A stretch of 64,000 nt of DNA, taken from positions 25,857,085 through 25,921,084 of the forward strand of contig NC_062975.1 of assembly GCF_023078275.1 (NCBI RefSeq), read 5' to 3'. Below are positions 1-11,790 of this stretch, in pieces (positions within the stretch are counted from its first letter, which is position 1; each line of letters begins with the position of its first letter). The translations under genes and the position numbers were made by a program. Origin of the DNA: Leguminivora glycinivorella. Lineage: Eukaryota > Arthropoda > Insecta > Lepidoptera > Tortricidae. The notes beneath the pieces are model-generated. The model was not told where the DNA came from. It saw only the letters and a list, made by a program, of their open reading frames with translations, and made no database searches.

Positions 1-600
1 ATAATCATCCTTAAAACCGAATCGATTTACGCGAGTTTGAAGTCAAACGACACAATTGTATGTTTAAAGTTCGTCTAAAAAGTTAATGAAGCAATAATAG
101 ACTATATTTATGTCGTTTCGCGAGTTTAAATTATTTTATTTCGGTAACAGTAGCTTTGATTTGACGGAACCCCTATAAAAAGTGACCTTTTCAACACGGA
201 TCCGTTTTATCCGAAATATCCGGATATCCGGATCCGGCAAATCTTAAGATCCGAAATATCCGGATCCGAAAAATCGGCGGATCTTGCAAACCCTACGTTA
301 GATACTTATTTGCTTTAAAACTTAGATAACCAAGATTAAATAAATTAAAATTTAATGTTTTCACTTAAACGCAATAATATTAAATATCGCAGACGCGAGT
401 AGCTCTTAAAAAACTCATTTGAATCATAATCACGTTTACTTAATTTAATTGAAAAAAGAGTTTAAATACGTTACGTAACCTAATATTATTGTAGGAAAAA
501 ACATATCCGTTAAGTTTTTATATTTACTTGGTTCTCACGTATTTAAATCTGTTTTACACGATTTTCATGACCTTGGAATTTAAGTAATTATATGTAATTT
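1..600. other. AT-rich intergenic DNA with a TCCGGAT-rich cluster
   Basis: No gene is visible. Between about 195 and 290 the hexamer-like motif TCCGGAT or ATCCGGA recurs several times in both orientations in an otherwise AT-rich background. This looks like a decayed end of a repeat. I cannot name the family. Confidence 0.4.
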
Positions 601-615
601 ATTTCCTAGTTGAGT

Positions 616-975
616 ATAAAACCGCCTTCAAAAATAAGCGCGTTACAAAACACGGAGAAACTAAAAAGCAAAAAATAATAAACCTTTGAATTCAGATTTC
701 TTATCGTATTGCAATAACTCTAAACATCCAAATTATAAACAAATCAATTATTTTTGCAGTCGGTACCAGACCTGTTCGTCGCCTTGCTATTGCCTGTTTG
801 CCCCACCCAACCATACGCAGGCTGGCACCGACTCCAAAAATAATTGATTTGTTTATAATTTGGATGTTTAGAGTTATTGCAATACGATAAGAAATCTGAA
901 TTCAAAGGTTTATTATTTTTTGCTTTTTAGTTTCTCCGTGTTTTGTAACGCGCTTATTTTTGAAGGCGGTTTTAT
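616..975. mobile_element. Foldback MITE with 150-bp arms
   Basis: Positions 616-766 and 824-975 are almost exact reverse complements, separated by a spacer of about 57 bases. Both outer ends read ATAAAACCGCC inward. There is no coding capacity. The arms differ at only a few bases near the loop, which suggests recent insertion or ongoing arm homogenisation. The structure fits a non-autonomous foldback element; the family is unknown. Confidence 0.85.
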
Positions 976-1069
976 TTTTTGTTAAAAAAGTTTATTTATT
1001 TGTTGATTTTTAGTGGTTCCTATTGATATTATATGTATCAGTCCGAATACATGTACACTAGTGAAAGAA

Positions 1070-1430
1070 TTATCCTTTAACTCCTAACCATTGAGGAGTT
1101 GACCTTCCATCATCAGCTCAGCCACATAAAATTATAACCATCAGGCGTAAATATTGGTTTACCTTTGAAAAATACACTAAAAACATTACATGTTCCTATA
1201 ACATTTGAAGAGTTCCCTCGATTTCTCCAGGATCCCATCATCAGACCCTGACTTGGTGCCAATGGGACCATCTCGGGGTTATACCCGTTCGATCAAAAAA
1301 AAAATTTGAAAATCGGTCCACAATTCTCGGAGATATTGAGGAACATACATACAAAAAAAAAAATAAAAAAAATAAAAAACAGTCAGTCGAATTGAGAACC
1401 TCCTCCTTTTTTGAAGTCGGTTAAAAAAAG
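1070..1430 (+). repeat. Interspersed repeat ending in A-rich tail
   Basis: The segment contains a short hairpin around AACTCCTAACC and GAGGAGTT, then A-rich runs near 1297-1380, and ends in a phrase around TTTGAAGTCGGTT followed by A's. From general knowledge this resembles a repeat widely scattered in lepidopteran genomes. No second full copy is seen in this window. Confidence 0.4.
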
Positions 1431-1719
1431 TCCGTCTCATCCAAATAGTTAAATATTATGAACATAATTATGAATCAAAAGCCTAGATTTAATTTTGACA
1501 TGTCTATGTCAAAAATAGACCTACACTGTAGGTAGTGATATGATTTGGATACGTTTGTCTCAAAAGTGACGTTTTTACTTGAAAAAGTGACACTTTTGAC
1601 ACTGACAGATTCTTTCCGTATAGTATTTAGATCCAATATTTGACGTATACCAACCTATTACGGCTAGAATCATATCACTCCGTTTTGGCTGGGTAATTTT
1701 TAAACTTTTAAGCGTTAGT

Positions 1720-1852
1720 CGGTTTTAACATTATCCGATCTGATATCGGATGTCAGAAGGATTTCAATGGAAAAAATCCAAGATGGCGCCTGTAATGTAT
1801 GGAATATCGGTCCTACATCCGATAGCGAATCGGGTAATGTGAAAACGCACTT
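1720..1852. mobile_element. MITE family A, copy 1 (CCGATAT-type ends)
   Basis: Imperfect terminal inverted repeats of the type GTTTTCACATTACCCGAT flank about 130 bp. Related copies lie at 50,116-50,246 and, interrupted, at 52,672-53,262. All share the internal phrase AAATCCAAGATGGCGCC or a variant. Confidence 0.75.
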
Positions 1853-2161
1853 AGATTTTCAACAAAACCCCTTTGTAGGTACTTAATTAGGACAATTCAT
1901 CAAAGTTATTCTTTAAGCATATAAAACTTTAACAAAACACTTGATTAATCATTAACTACATATAAACTGTACGTCCGTCATTCCATTGGTATTATAATAT
2001 ACATCCATCATTGTTATGGTCAGCGTGCGGTACGAATAAATTCCACATACATTAATGTTAAAGGGTACATTAAATTTGAACCCTGAACCTTAAGACAATC
2101 CATTAATCAAGTTAAAAAGCCTATCATTAAACTATGCATAAGCATTATCTTTCTTTATTAA

Positions 2162-2427
2162 CGACCGGTCTGGCTCAGTCGGTAGTGACCCTGCCTGCTG
2201 AGCCGCGGTCCTGGGTTCGAATCCCGGTAAGGGCATTTATTTGTGTGATGAGCACAGATATTTGTTCCTGAGTCATGGATGTTTTCTATGAATATAAGTA
2301 TGTATTTATCTATTTAAGTATGTATATCGTCACCTAGCACCCATAGTACAAGCTTTGCTTAGTTTGGGGCTAAGTTGATCTGTGTAAGGTGTCCCCAATA
2401 TTTATTTATTTATTTTATTTATTTATA
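2162..2427 (+). repeat. tRNA-derived SINE, family 1, copy 1
   Basis: The head is tRNA-like, with an A-box-like TGGCTCAGTCGG and a B box GGTTCGAATCC near 2213-2223. It is followed by a conserved body and a TATTTATTTATT tail. It is not an intact tRNA gene because it continues into the SINE body. Other copies occur at 5,068, 26,420 and 33,677, with diverged ones at 29,146 and 33,807. Confidence 0.85.
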
Positions 2428-3160
2428 GGAATGGATTGACATAGGTATTTTTAAATAGATAGTATAGATAGTAAAGCCTGTAAAGAAATATACATGACTA
2501 TTTAAAAAAAGCTTTCTAAGAGTAAAGGCGGGGTCGCTATTCTTTGAAACAGATCCTCAGAAATCGATCGAAACATGTCGAGCGTTATATCAACTTTAAT
2601 ACGTGAATACCTAACCCGCTTAAAATATTTTTAAATATGATTGAGTCTCACGGGAGTTTTATAGTTAAAATATATGATTTGACTAATATTGTCAAGAGGG
2701 CGCCACTATTCTGATGTATGCGGTGACAGTTCAATTTCGTATGAAGAAAACAGTTCTATTGAAATTCCGCAACATGGCGTGTAGCGCTTTTTCTATATTC
2801 GCAATGTTATTGAAATCACATTAAAATCTAATTCTAAATCATAGACACGAATTAAATACGTGTACATCTCTCAGAAAGTACAAATATAAACGTGATAGTT
2901 ATGTTATGATACAGAAATTTCCTTTTGTAATACATACATATATTATTATGATTAAAGCGAATATAATCTTTTCCCATCACTAGGTCGGAAACACGTGTTT
3001 TGTCCTTTAATACCAGCGGATAAAAACGCATTTTATCCACTATGGGTAAAGTAATTTGACCTTGAATAAAGTCAAATTAACTGCTTTAAAATTGATAAAA
3101 GCAGGTGAATCTAGTAATAAAGATGATTTACCACCTGTGGAACTACTGGAAGCAGTGATA
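2428..3160. other. No gene seen
   Basis: AT-rich sequence with only short spurious reading frames on both strands. I see no splice-framed exon, RNA gene or named repeat. Confidence 0.4.
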
Positions 3161-3164
3161 AACG

Positions 3165-3410
3165 TATTTTCTGCGTTGTAGTTTCCTCGCTATACTCGTA
3201 GTGAGGGGAAAAGTTTTGTGTTACACTCGGGTGCAAATGTATTTTACTTCTCGTGTGTTTAAAAACTCGCAAGTTCAGGATTCTATTCTCGAACCACTCG
3301 CTTCGCTCGTGGTTCAACTATAGAATCCTTTCACTTGCTCGTTTTTCAATTCCACACTCGGCGTTAAAATACAACTTTGCCCCCTTGTATAACAAATAAC
3401 TATTACCCAT
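3165..3410. repeat. Interspersed MITE-like repeat with ACTCG motifs
   Basis: This segment is rich in ACTCG and CGAGT words. A partial palindrome is centred near the phrase CGAACCACTCGCTTCGCTCG. It ends in CCCCCTTGTATAACAAATA, which is the style of the repeat B copies at 24,283, 46,171 and 60,946, so it may be a distant relative. Confidence 0.45.
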
Positions 3411-4114
3411 AAGTGTAGTTAGTTAAACATTTTTGCTGTTTTTGCCTTAATAGAATTACGAAAGCTACGAGAAAACTAAAAAGTTAACTTATGCAACTAA
3501 CTCATGGTTTGATAAATAAATGTAACAATTTTAAAAATCATAAATAACCAAGGTCCCTTGCCCTAATACTGTCACATATGATATGTCTAAACTATTAACC
3601 TTAATAACCATAGCATTCCGCGTTTCATAACTGCCAGAGCGAGCACACGGCATACGACGGAAAGGGACAACCATAGGTCTCGCGTTTCGTCACGGGTGTT
3701 GGTCGAGAAAGCCGAGGAAAAGCGCCGGCGCAGTAATTGATGCACGCATGCGCGAACACGCATGGCGCTGTCAAACGAAAGTGAGACTTGCTACTATGGG
3801 AAAAGGTCAATTTTTGAATGGAAGGAAATACAATGGCTTGGTACTTGGTACTGATGTTTGAGTGACTTGATTTTTAAATCGACACCAGAAACGGTTTTTT
3901 CGCAGAAGCGGAAAATAGATACGGTGGCGTGCTTATTTGATAATAATTTGTGTTACAATTTTATATGTTGTAAGCACAGCGATCGAGGTTTGGATAATGA
4001 TGTAATTTAAAGTTAAACATCAACTTACTTCTGGTACCAAGTCCATTTTCCAGAGCCTAAAAACTGCCTTATTCGAACAACGCTTTTCAGATTTCTCAGT
4101 GTCAAAACAGACAT
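3411..4114. other. No gene seen; small GC-rich patch
   Basis: A GC-rich, CpG-containing patch at about 3,640-3,790 stands out from the AT-rich surroundings. Short frames cross it on the minus strand, but none carries a recognisable domain or a paired splice site. It may be regulatory or a decayed exon. Confidence 0.3.
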
Positions 4115-4352
4115 TTTGGCAGACGTAATAGTACATTACGATACAAGTGCGTAAAAAAGGAAGTTCGAAAAGAGTGGCGATAAATTAAACGACCGAAGGG
4201 AGTGTTTTAAATCGACACGAGTTACGAATTTCCTTTTTGCACGTGTATCGTACGACGTTTTTCAGTACATGAGCCTCCGAAGTTTCGACCTGGCATATAA
4301 TGAACCACTTCTCGCACTAGTGCGGAAAAAAAAACATCTGTACTGAAAACGT
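4115..4352. repeat. Interspersed repeat C, copy 1
   Basis: About 220 bases closely match 58,225-58,440. Both contain AAATCGACACGAGTTACGAA and TACGACGTTTTTCAGTACA, and both start near a TAGTACATT phrase. The ends are partly inverted relative to each other (CGATACAAGTGCG near the start, GCACGTGTAT inside), so this is probably a MITE. Confidence 0.7.
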
Positions 4353-5067
4353 TATTTATGTCACTGACATATCCGATTAATAAAGTTTCTATGTATATCT
4401 TCATTGTTCTTCTTTTTTTTTCGTGGTTTAAGGCTTTAAATTCTACGTCACGCCTGTCAGGCTATCTATATTCCATTAAAAACAATCAGCAGGTCGCGAG
4501 AACTTTTTCTCATTGCCAGGAAGCAGCGATGGCCGCGCAGGCGCAGGTCAAGGCGTGCGCAATGTCACCCACTAGCGCGCTAATTGTTAGCCAATTATGT
4601 CACAGTACTGAATGTCAAGCTGTTTCAATGGGTGGAGAAGTTTCTAGGAAGATCTTGAACAGATCGGCTATTTGATTGTAAATATTTAGCTGTTACTAAC
4701 ATGATCGTATATTATTCGTATACCTACCTACCCGTCAGATGGCGTTATTTGGTTTGTGTGTACTCTACATATTAAGTTGAAGGAAACTTTAAGATATAAT
4801 TTTGGAAAATAAACTGAATGTTATGAATCTTCTAAGTAAGGGTACCTAATTCCGAATGACAAAAATGCTCTGGTATAAATATCTTCCGAAAGAGGAATCT
4901 TGATATGATGGAAATGATGGTGATTTTTGTGCGACTTTCGGAATTACCCTAGTGCACTTATAATAAAATCACACGAGAAAACGTTACAAACATAAAAACT
5001 AAAGCCTAAGAGGACATATAAACCTAAAAGGAGGGAGATATAGTTTCTACCTAACCGATTCTATTTT
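4353..5067 (+). other. Open frame of uncertain status and intergenic DNA
   Basis: A 105-codon plus-strand frame starts at 4,358 with a hydrophobic N-terminal stretch and ends at 4,675. Its start lies at the edge of repeat C and I recognise no domain. I treat it as probably non-coding. A GC-rich stretch occurs at about 4,490-4,590. Confidence 0.2.
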
Positions 5068-5334
5068 ACGACCGGTCTGGCTCGGTCGGTAGTGGCCCTG
5101 CCTGCTGAGCGTGCTAAGCGACGGTCCTGGGATCGAATCCCGGTAAGGGCATTTATTTGTTTGATGAGCACAGATATTTGTTCCTGAGTCATGGATGTTT
5201 TCTATGTATATAAGTATGTATTTATCTATTTAAGTATGTATATCGTCGCTTAGCACCCATAGTACAAGCTTTGCTTAGTTTGGGGCTAAGTTGATCTGTG
5301 TAAGGTGTCCCCAATATTTATTTATTTATTTATT
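5068..5334 (+). repeat. tRNA-derived SINE, family 1, copy 2
   Basis: Head CGACCGGTCTGG with a B box GGATCGAATCC, the same body as copy 1, and a TATTTATTTATT tail. It differs from copy 1 by a short extra phrase between the A and B boxes, and one B-box base is changed. Confidence 0.85.
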
Positions 5335-8081
5335 CACATGTTTGTTTTTGCTTACGTATTCTTATTTCTTATTCATAAAACTTATTGCTGTGGCGTGAAA
5401 TGAGTTATAATCAGCGTTCATTTTACCTTATGTGTTGTTTGACGAAATACAATATTATTGTCACATGTCATCTGCGGTTAAAACACTAAACGTTCCCATA
5501 ACTCTGCCAACTTCTTACACAAGACGGATATGGTTACGTCCCACTTAAGTATCATTATTTACTTCTTATTTATATACCTTATTATAAAGAACATAAGATT
5601 TAAAGATGGACAGATCAGTTAAAAGGGCTTGTTTGATGATTGCCTTCGAGACACAACTTTCCTTGTATTTCATGTTGTGGTTAAGTTGTTTCGTTAACAT
5701 AAACATAACGACAAATAAAGAAATCTGCTGAATTGTTTTCACAAAAAGTATTTTGAGGGTCAATTTTATGACTGTTTCCTAGTTTTTTTTGTGTGACGAT
5801 TTCTTATATTATAGGATATTTTTTATCCGCTATCAACACTTTACCTAGACGCTGACTTAATGCAACCTACATGTGAGCACCAAATTATTTAAGAACTGTA
5901 TGATATTGATATCGATATTGGGAAATTTATTTGTAAACCAAATGTTTTGTCTGTTTGGTAAAATTCTGTAATAGTTAAAATGGGTATAGCTATAATACGA
6001 ATCCATTTAGCCCAGCTTTTGCAACCTACCATATCAGAACGATCACGTAACCACAGTTTAAACCTGTAAATCTACAAGATACCATCAAGGAATTACGTAT
6101 TCCGACGACGAACCGAATACCCTTACCTTTAATTAACTTGCTGCCTCATTAAAATGCACTGCAAATAAAGGACAAAATCAAAGATCGTCCAAATACCCAA
6201 CAAGGAAACACATCCCTCAGACTTTAACTACATTTTATAAACATTCCTTTGCAATTTAACAATCTCCAACTCGCCAGCCGTATCAAAGCAACTCTAGATT
6301 TAAACAAAACACTGGAAAAGTACCTCTATTTCCACGTCTTAAGATTTATATGATCTGTAGATGTAAGTTTGTTTTTCGTCGATGTTATCACCGAGGTTGT
6401 GCGGCGGAAGAATGATGTTCAAATACTGATTTTACAATTCGTTTACGTAAGGTTAGGACTGGATTTTGTGACCTATGCCAGATTTGCTTGTTCGTACGAG
6501 ACTTTAGGCTAGGTACAGCTCGTTATTTTGAAGATTAACATCTTCAGAGACGATTCGAGAAGTTCAAATATGATTGATGGTTGATAGTATGTTATAAACT
6601 TACAAAACACAATAAGGCGTTTGATATTGTTTTCATTTCAAAATCATGCTTATCAAAACCAGTTTTCTTATCATTTAGCCCAATGACTTTTAAAATAACA
6701 TATTATTACATTGCATCGATATAACAAACAATAAAAAATAATAGGTATCATGGTAAGAAAAAGATAAGTAGCATGCCTCAGGGTACACTTCTTGGGCCGC
6801 CCGCAGAGCTACAGAGCTGCTGAGTGACTTGCATTTCTCTAGATCATCTCGTGAGATTTCTGTAGCTCCAGAGTTCAATATTTTGATAGGTATCAAATGA
6901 TTATTAATTTATAGTTTAGTACCCACAACACAAGCCTTTGATCTGCTGTTGGATTGGGTTGTTCTTTGCAAGATCGGGTAGTAATAATTTGTTGAGTAAG
7001 TAATATGTATTGGAAGTGGGATTATTAAACGTTAACCTTAAAAATATTAGATTCGTTATTTAGACCTATTAACTATTTCTCATTTTAGAAAAGGTAACAT
7101 ATAGTTATATTTGAGGAAATATTGAGAGAGGTTTCTTGTCAATTTAGTATGAATAATCATTTTAACACTATAAAACTCCCTTTCTACATGTGTCATAGAC
7201 AACCAGTTTAAACCAGGCCGGCTTTATAAAGAGCACGCAGCTCGCCTTGCTGTCGCCATGTCACTTATGGAGAAACTGGATTCTTCCACGATGTTTTATG
7301 ACAGATCCAAGAATGCGCTAGAAATCAAAAGTATGACGTCACGATTACTTCCTTTTAGAATCTAGGCCGGATCTTATGTATTTTCATAATTATGACTGTT
7401 CAGTAAAAAATATCGGAGGTACTGAGGGACAAAATTAACATAATTGTATACGACAGTTCTATAACTAATGTATTTAATAGGTTTTCAGAAATTATTGTGA
7501 AGAACCAACAACAAGAAGATAAAATAAACAAAATATAGGTAACCTAAGTAACTACACCCAATGGTTCTGTTCTGATAAATGCCACAACTAAAGAATATTG
7601 TGAAAGTTATAAAAACATTTTTAGTTTTACCTCATTGTGATCCTACCAATCGACATCACCATTAATTGCTAATATCCCAAAATTATTTTTAATTAAGGCC
7701 ACTTAGCCATAGAACATCATAATTAATAATTAATCTAACCAATTGAATAGATTAACACCGTTCAAGCGCCCTTCAATGTTATTTACATTAAAAACATCAT
7801 TATAAATATTATAATACAGGAACAATATGTTTCGGCCAAGTTTATTGTTAATCTGACAGTTGTTTATGAATTCTTCGTTAACCTTTATCCGTAAAATCCG
7901 TTCTAATTGAATTAATGTAGCATCAAGTTTCAAATACATCTTCCTATTTTTTACATGTCCGTTTCAGTCAAAGAATAATTTGCAACTTGAATACTGCAGA
8001 TTAATGAGCTAATGCAAAAACCATGAGTACATATTCTGATTGTAATATTATGATCTAAATATTAAACACATTACACGTGAT
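5335..8081. other. Long gene-poor stretch
   Basis: AT-rich DNA without recognisable exons. A decayed SINE tail, recognisable by its ACCCACAACACAAGCCT phrase, is visible near 6,915-6,990. The short minus-strand frames here (for example 7,730-7,939) are AT-driven and show no domain. Confidence 0.4.
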
Positions 8082-8366
8082 TTGGATTGTTGTGAAAATG
8101 AAGTTCCAATATCAAAAATGACAGTAATGTCAGTTTCTTCTACACTCTGCCACCAGGCATTCAAAGTCAGCCGATTATTGAGTTCAAATGTTCAAAAGTG
8201 GAAAAAGAAACCTCAACTTCGATTGCTCAATAGAAGTAAGAAGCTATTAGGTTATCAAGTACTAATGAGTAAACATCTACAAGAACTAGCAAGTCTATTC
8301 GAACGCGCCTTACATCAGAATTACCATTCCGATACACAATGTAAAGTTAATGACAATAATGACTAA
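8082..8366 (+). CDS. Possible short coding fragment, unrecognised
   Basis: An open frame runs from about 8,082 to a TAA at 8,364-8,366. The first internal ATG codon is at about 8,118. The predicted product is basic and looks amphipathic, with a Lys- and Leu-rich middle and a polar Asn/Asp-rich C terminus. Codon choice is more gene-like than in neighbouring frames. There is no convincing splice acceptor, upstream exon or Kozak-like context. It could be a single small gene, a terminal exon or a decayed retrocopy. I do not recognise a family. Confidence 0.2.
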   Translation: MDCCENEVPISKMTVMSVSSTLCHQAFKVSRLLSSNVQKWKKKPQLRLLNRSKKLLGYQVLMSKHLQELASLFERALHQNYHSDTQCKVNDNND

Positions 8367-8409
8367 TGCGAATATACATAATGTATATATTATGTGGACG
8401 ATTTCCAAA

Positions 8410-8512
8410 AACTGCAATGCACCTCTGGATGACACTAGCCTAGGACCGGGATAAGTGGCGTACACGAAGGGAAGCCTATGCTCAACAGTGGCCCATTAAA
8501 GGCTAAATATAA
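8410..8512 (+). repeat. Interspersed repeat D, uninterrupted copy
   Basis: The sequence contains CACCTCTGGATGA, GGGATAAGTGGCGTACACGA and CTATGCTCAACAGTGG. The same repeat at 25,830-26,057 is interrupted by a foldback MITE, so this copy shows the pre-insertion arrangement. Confidence 0.75.
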
Positions 8513-8778
8513 ATGATGTCATTTTGACATCAATGCACGTTCAAATTGTCCTATAGGTCGCAACAGTACGTTTAAGTTAGTATTGTATCATAACCGCGGT
8601 TTTTGCCACCCAGTTGTAAGTCGATATTCGCATTCGTTTCGCAATTAGTGCAGTCGTAACTGGAACGCTTGCTAAGTCACATGAAAGTCGATTTCTTACT
8701 TTATTATTGTTCTGCTGGGGCAGCGAAAAACGTCTCTTTGGCGATGACGTGACACGTACAGTTAATCGCAAGAGCTGG

Positions 8779-8895
8779 GGCCCATTTCTCAAAGCTGAAA
8801 GTTACAAGTTACAAGCGGAAGTCTCTTTCCAACCCGTCATATTAGACATTGACAACCGCTTGTAACTTGCAACTTTCAGCTTTGAGAAATGGGCC
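8779..8895. mobile_element. Small foldback MITE
   Basis: Arms at 8,779-8,818 and 8,856-8,895 are near-perfect reverse complements beginning GGCCCATTTCTCAAAGCTG. The spacer is about 37 bases. It is non-coding. Confidence 0.85.
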
Positions 8896-9600
8896 ACTGG
8901 TGGCTAACTCGTAATAATCGTTCAGAGACTTGGGTACCTTACCTATCCAACGTCACAATCTCTTATGCTTCGTAAGCGTAAAGTATCTAAGTACTGTCTT
9001 TACACCTCTTCAGAAGTGGTGCGACAGAGCCAGACTGCGTGTCGACCGCCACGTGGCTTTAACGATTGTCATTTCGTCTAGGCTAGCTGGAAGCGGCTTT
9101 AGTAGAATTTGCAATAATTACAAAAAATGTATTCAATCAACAGTTTAGGTACCGTTTGCATTAAATGCTGAAAAGTACCTCTTTTCAATTCAATATTTAC
9201 CTGTGATAAGAGGTACCTACTGCCCTACTCTCTGATGTAGTTAAACATGTCATCAAAAGTAATATGACATACATTCATCAAAAGCTCTGACAGAAACCAT
9301 GTGGATAGAAATACAATGACAACGCTCTTAAATCACAATAAATAGAATCAATGTTCAAAATAAATACATAGCACAAACAAATGAAGAATGAAGAAGGATC
9401 ATAGGCGTTGTTATTACTAGAAACTAGTAATAAAATATTTGGTCAATAATAAACCTAAGGTCACATTTCTTGGTAAGCGTGGGGACATATTTTTCCTCAT
9501 TGATGCATGGAGATGTTTTGACCAAATGACGATTATAAAGTCAAGGAGAACCTGTGAACGGAAACAACAAATATTGATCACATTTCTAAATTAGCATCTA
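8896..9600. other. No gene seen
   Basis: Mixed sequence with short frames only. No domain, splice pair or RNA gene is recognisable. Confidence 0.35.
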
Positions 9601-9604
9601 TCTA

Positions 9605-9970
9605 ATATCTCATCATCATCATTGGCTACGACATCTTAGCAGATGATTGTTGCAGTGATTTTATTGTGTGGTGCCGGTACATCGTCTTTGGTGGCTTAGT
9701 AGTCCGATGGCAGCCCGACACCTTTTGCCACATCTGTCACAGGTGAAACGCGAGTCAAGAGGAGGAACTCTGGAACGGAGGACGAGAACGGATTTCTGCT
9801 TAAGGTTGTCGAGATATTTTAGATCAAATCATCAAAGTAATAGGTACTCTATGTTTTACAGAAATTACGTATTTTAACTTTTAACTTTTTAACCGTATAC
9901 TAGAAATCCAAAGCAGACCCCGCTCGCATGAGCCGCGGCGAATGCCGGGGTAACGCAAGGAGGATGATGT
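9605..9970 (+). repeat. SINE-like fragments, including a family 2 tail
   Basis: A CATCATCATTGGCTACGACA-type fragment near 9,610 is followed at about 9,908-9,970 by a diverged copy of the SINE family 2 tail (AATGCCGGGGTAACGCAAGG, then GATGATG). The tRNA-like head is missing, so this is a 5'-truncated copy. Confidence 0.6.
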
Positions 9971-10860
9971 TGATGATGAACCCGACACTAGAAATGTCGA
10001 ATAGTATTAAAATTTGGGCCTGAATACCGAAAAATCAGCCCATCTCGATCAAATACCGTATATTCGGCGACCTAATCCTAAAAACCTAGAAGCTGTATTG
10101 CTATATAACCAAAATTATGGATATTTTACTCGTATCTAACAACCGCACTTGATTCTATCTTAAGAGAATTTGACATGCTTATTAACTTGTTTTCTTAATA
10201 CAATATTAGGTATTTTGAATTCCCAATCTTACAAGCCAAAAGTTGCTATTCCCTATAATATTACTTATACATACATCTTGACGCAGCGCGTATGACGAAA
10301 CGTCACACGTGAACTATTGACTCGAGTGGAGATGTGACCGGTTCGTAACTTCAATATTTGCGACACAGTTCGTTGAAGACGACATTTTGTGGGTTTTAAG
10401 TGTATTTGAAATTTATAGAAAACGTGTTAGTGGTGGAAAATTAATAGGATTTTTCCGGTTAACATGGAGTCATTATCGTCGCACTAAATTTTTATTTGTT
10501 ATTCTTGCAATCTTTAGAAATTTTCATACTTACTCTATAAAAATTACATATTATGATGAATGTAGTAAGTATACAGATATTCTCACTCTAGGCTAAATAA
10601 ACACGGAATCCCAATTTGGAACGTAAAATAATGTGATTCCCTTATCCGTTAAATTACAAAAAGTCCGTAAGAGTAACTTTGGGGAAACTATTTTGCGACA
10701 TATGTATTGCACGAAATAGGAAACATTATCAAATTTTATTTATAAATAAAAACTACCACCAGTGAAAAATCGGGTCATCAAGAACATTGGTTTACTTTAA
10801 AATAAACACCATGCCTACAAAAAAAACGCTAAAGATCCATTTAATAGACATAATAACAAT
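9971..10860. other. No confirmed gene; possible leader sequence
   Basis: A moderately GC-rich stretch at about 10,270-10,440 reads like an insect 5' leader (the cap-region-like phrase CACAGTTCGTTG, then GT-rich leader sequence). I found no ATG followed by a convincing exon and splice donor. Nothing else is recognised. Confidence 0.2.
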
Positions 10861-10869
10861 GAATAAACT

Positions 10870-11375
10870 AATCACTTCACTACATTACTCACATTAATTT
10901 GCGGGACAGTCAGGTGGATTAGTGCCGTGAAGGGCATGTACACACATAACGATTGACATTCCGCCCCGCCCAGATACTTGGATCCAATGTTACGCTGAAT
11001 TTAACATTAGCTTTGGTAATTATTATTTGTTTATATCAAAAAATCGAGAATGATCCATTTAATTGTAATAGTTAGGTAATTACAATTAATAAATTAATCA
11101 CTACATTACTCACATTTGCGGGACAGTCAAGTGGATTAGTACCGTGAAGGGCATGTACACACATCACGATTGACATTCCGCCCCGCCCAGACAGTTGGAT
11201 CCAATGTTACGCTGAATTTAACATTAGCTCATTGTTTAAATATCAAAAAATCGTGAATGATCCATATAATTATAATAGGTAGGTCATTACAATTAATAAA
11301 TTAATCAACACATTACTCACATTTGCGGGGCAGTCAGGTGGATTTGTACCGTGAAGGGCAAGCCTGTACCCACAC
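10870..11375 (+). repeat. Tandem repeat, period about 207-220 bp, 2.5 copies
   Basis: The phrase TACTCACATT..TTTGCGGG(A/G)CAGTCA recurs at about 10,885, 11,105 and 11,312. It is followed each time by GTGAAGGGCA and, in the first two copies, by GATTGACATTCCGCCCCGCC and ATCCAATGTTACGC. Copies one and two are highly similar; the third is truncated. No reading frame runs through the units. Confidence 0.85.
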
Positions 11376-11559
11376 TGCTATCAATTTATAATGCTAGTCC
11401 AGCTCAAAGTTGATTATTAGAGATGTCACAGCGATACGACATTAATCTCTTTATGTCAAAAGTCACATTTTATCAAACGTCACTTTTATCAGTGACAGAT
11501 CAGCATCATATCAGTGTGATATCTTAAAGTGTTCGAATCGGGCAATCCGTGTCCGTAAA

Positions 11560-11790
11560 TAACCTTATAGCACATTATAATAAAGAGTACTATCGTACAG
11601 TATCGCTATTCCCGCTCCCCGCTGAAAGTGCCGCCCACCCCCTCTCGGTTACCTCACAGTTACCGCCTGTCAAAAACGCGAACAGTAGACCTGTCATGTC
11701 ACTCATACAAGCATAGTACGCGTTCAGCTACACGAGCTTAGACTGTGTGCTAGGAACGCGCCTCTTTCATATATTTGATGTCCGAGGTGT
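11560..11790 (+). repeat. Interspersed repeat E, copy 1
   Basis: About 230 bases, GC-richer than the surroundings, are closely matched at 23,660-23,885. Both contain AAGAGTACTATCGTACAGTA, CTCGGTTACCTCACAGTTAC and CTCATACAAGCATAG. The strong match with indels marks a dispersed repeat rather than a conserved gene. Confidence 0.8.

Noticed and set aside
2162..2240. tRNA gene
   Set aside because: A and B boxes are present but the sequence continues into a repeated SINE body with a TATTTATT tail, and several copies exist. It is a tRNA-derived SINE, not a functional tRNA gene.
10870..11375. CRISPR array
   Set aside because: Units are over 200 bp with no short direct repeat and unique-spacer pattern, in a eukaryotic setting. 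It is an ordinary tandem repeat.
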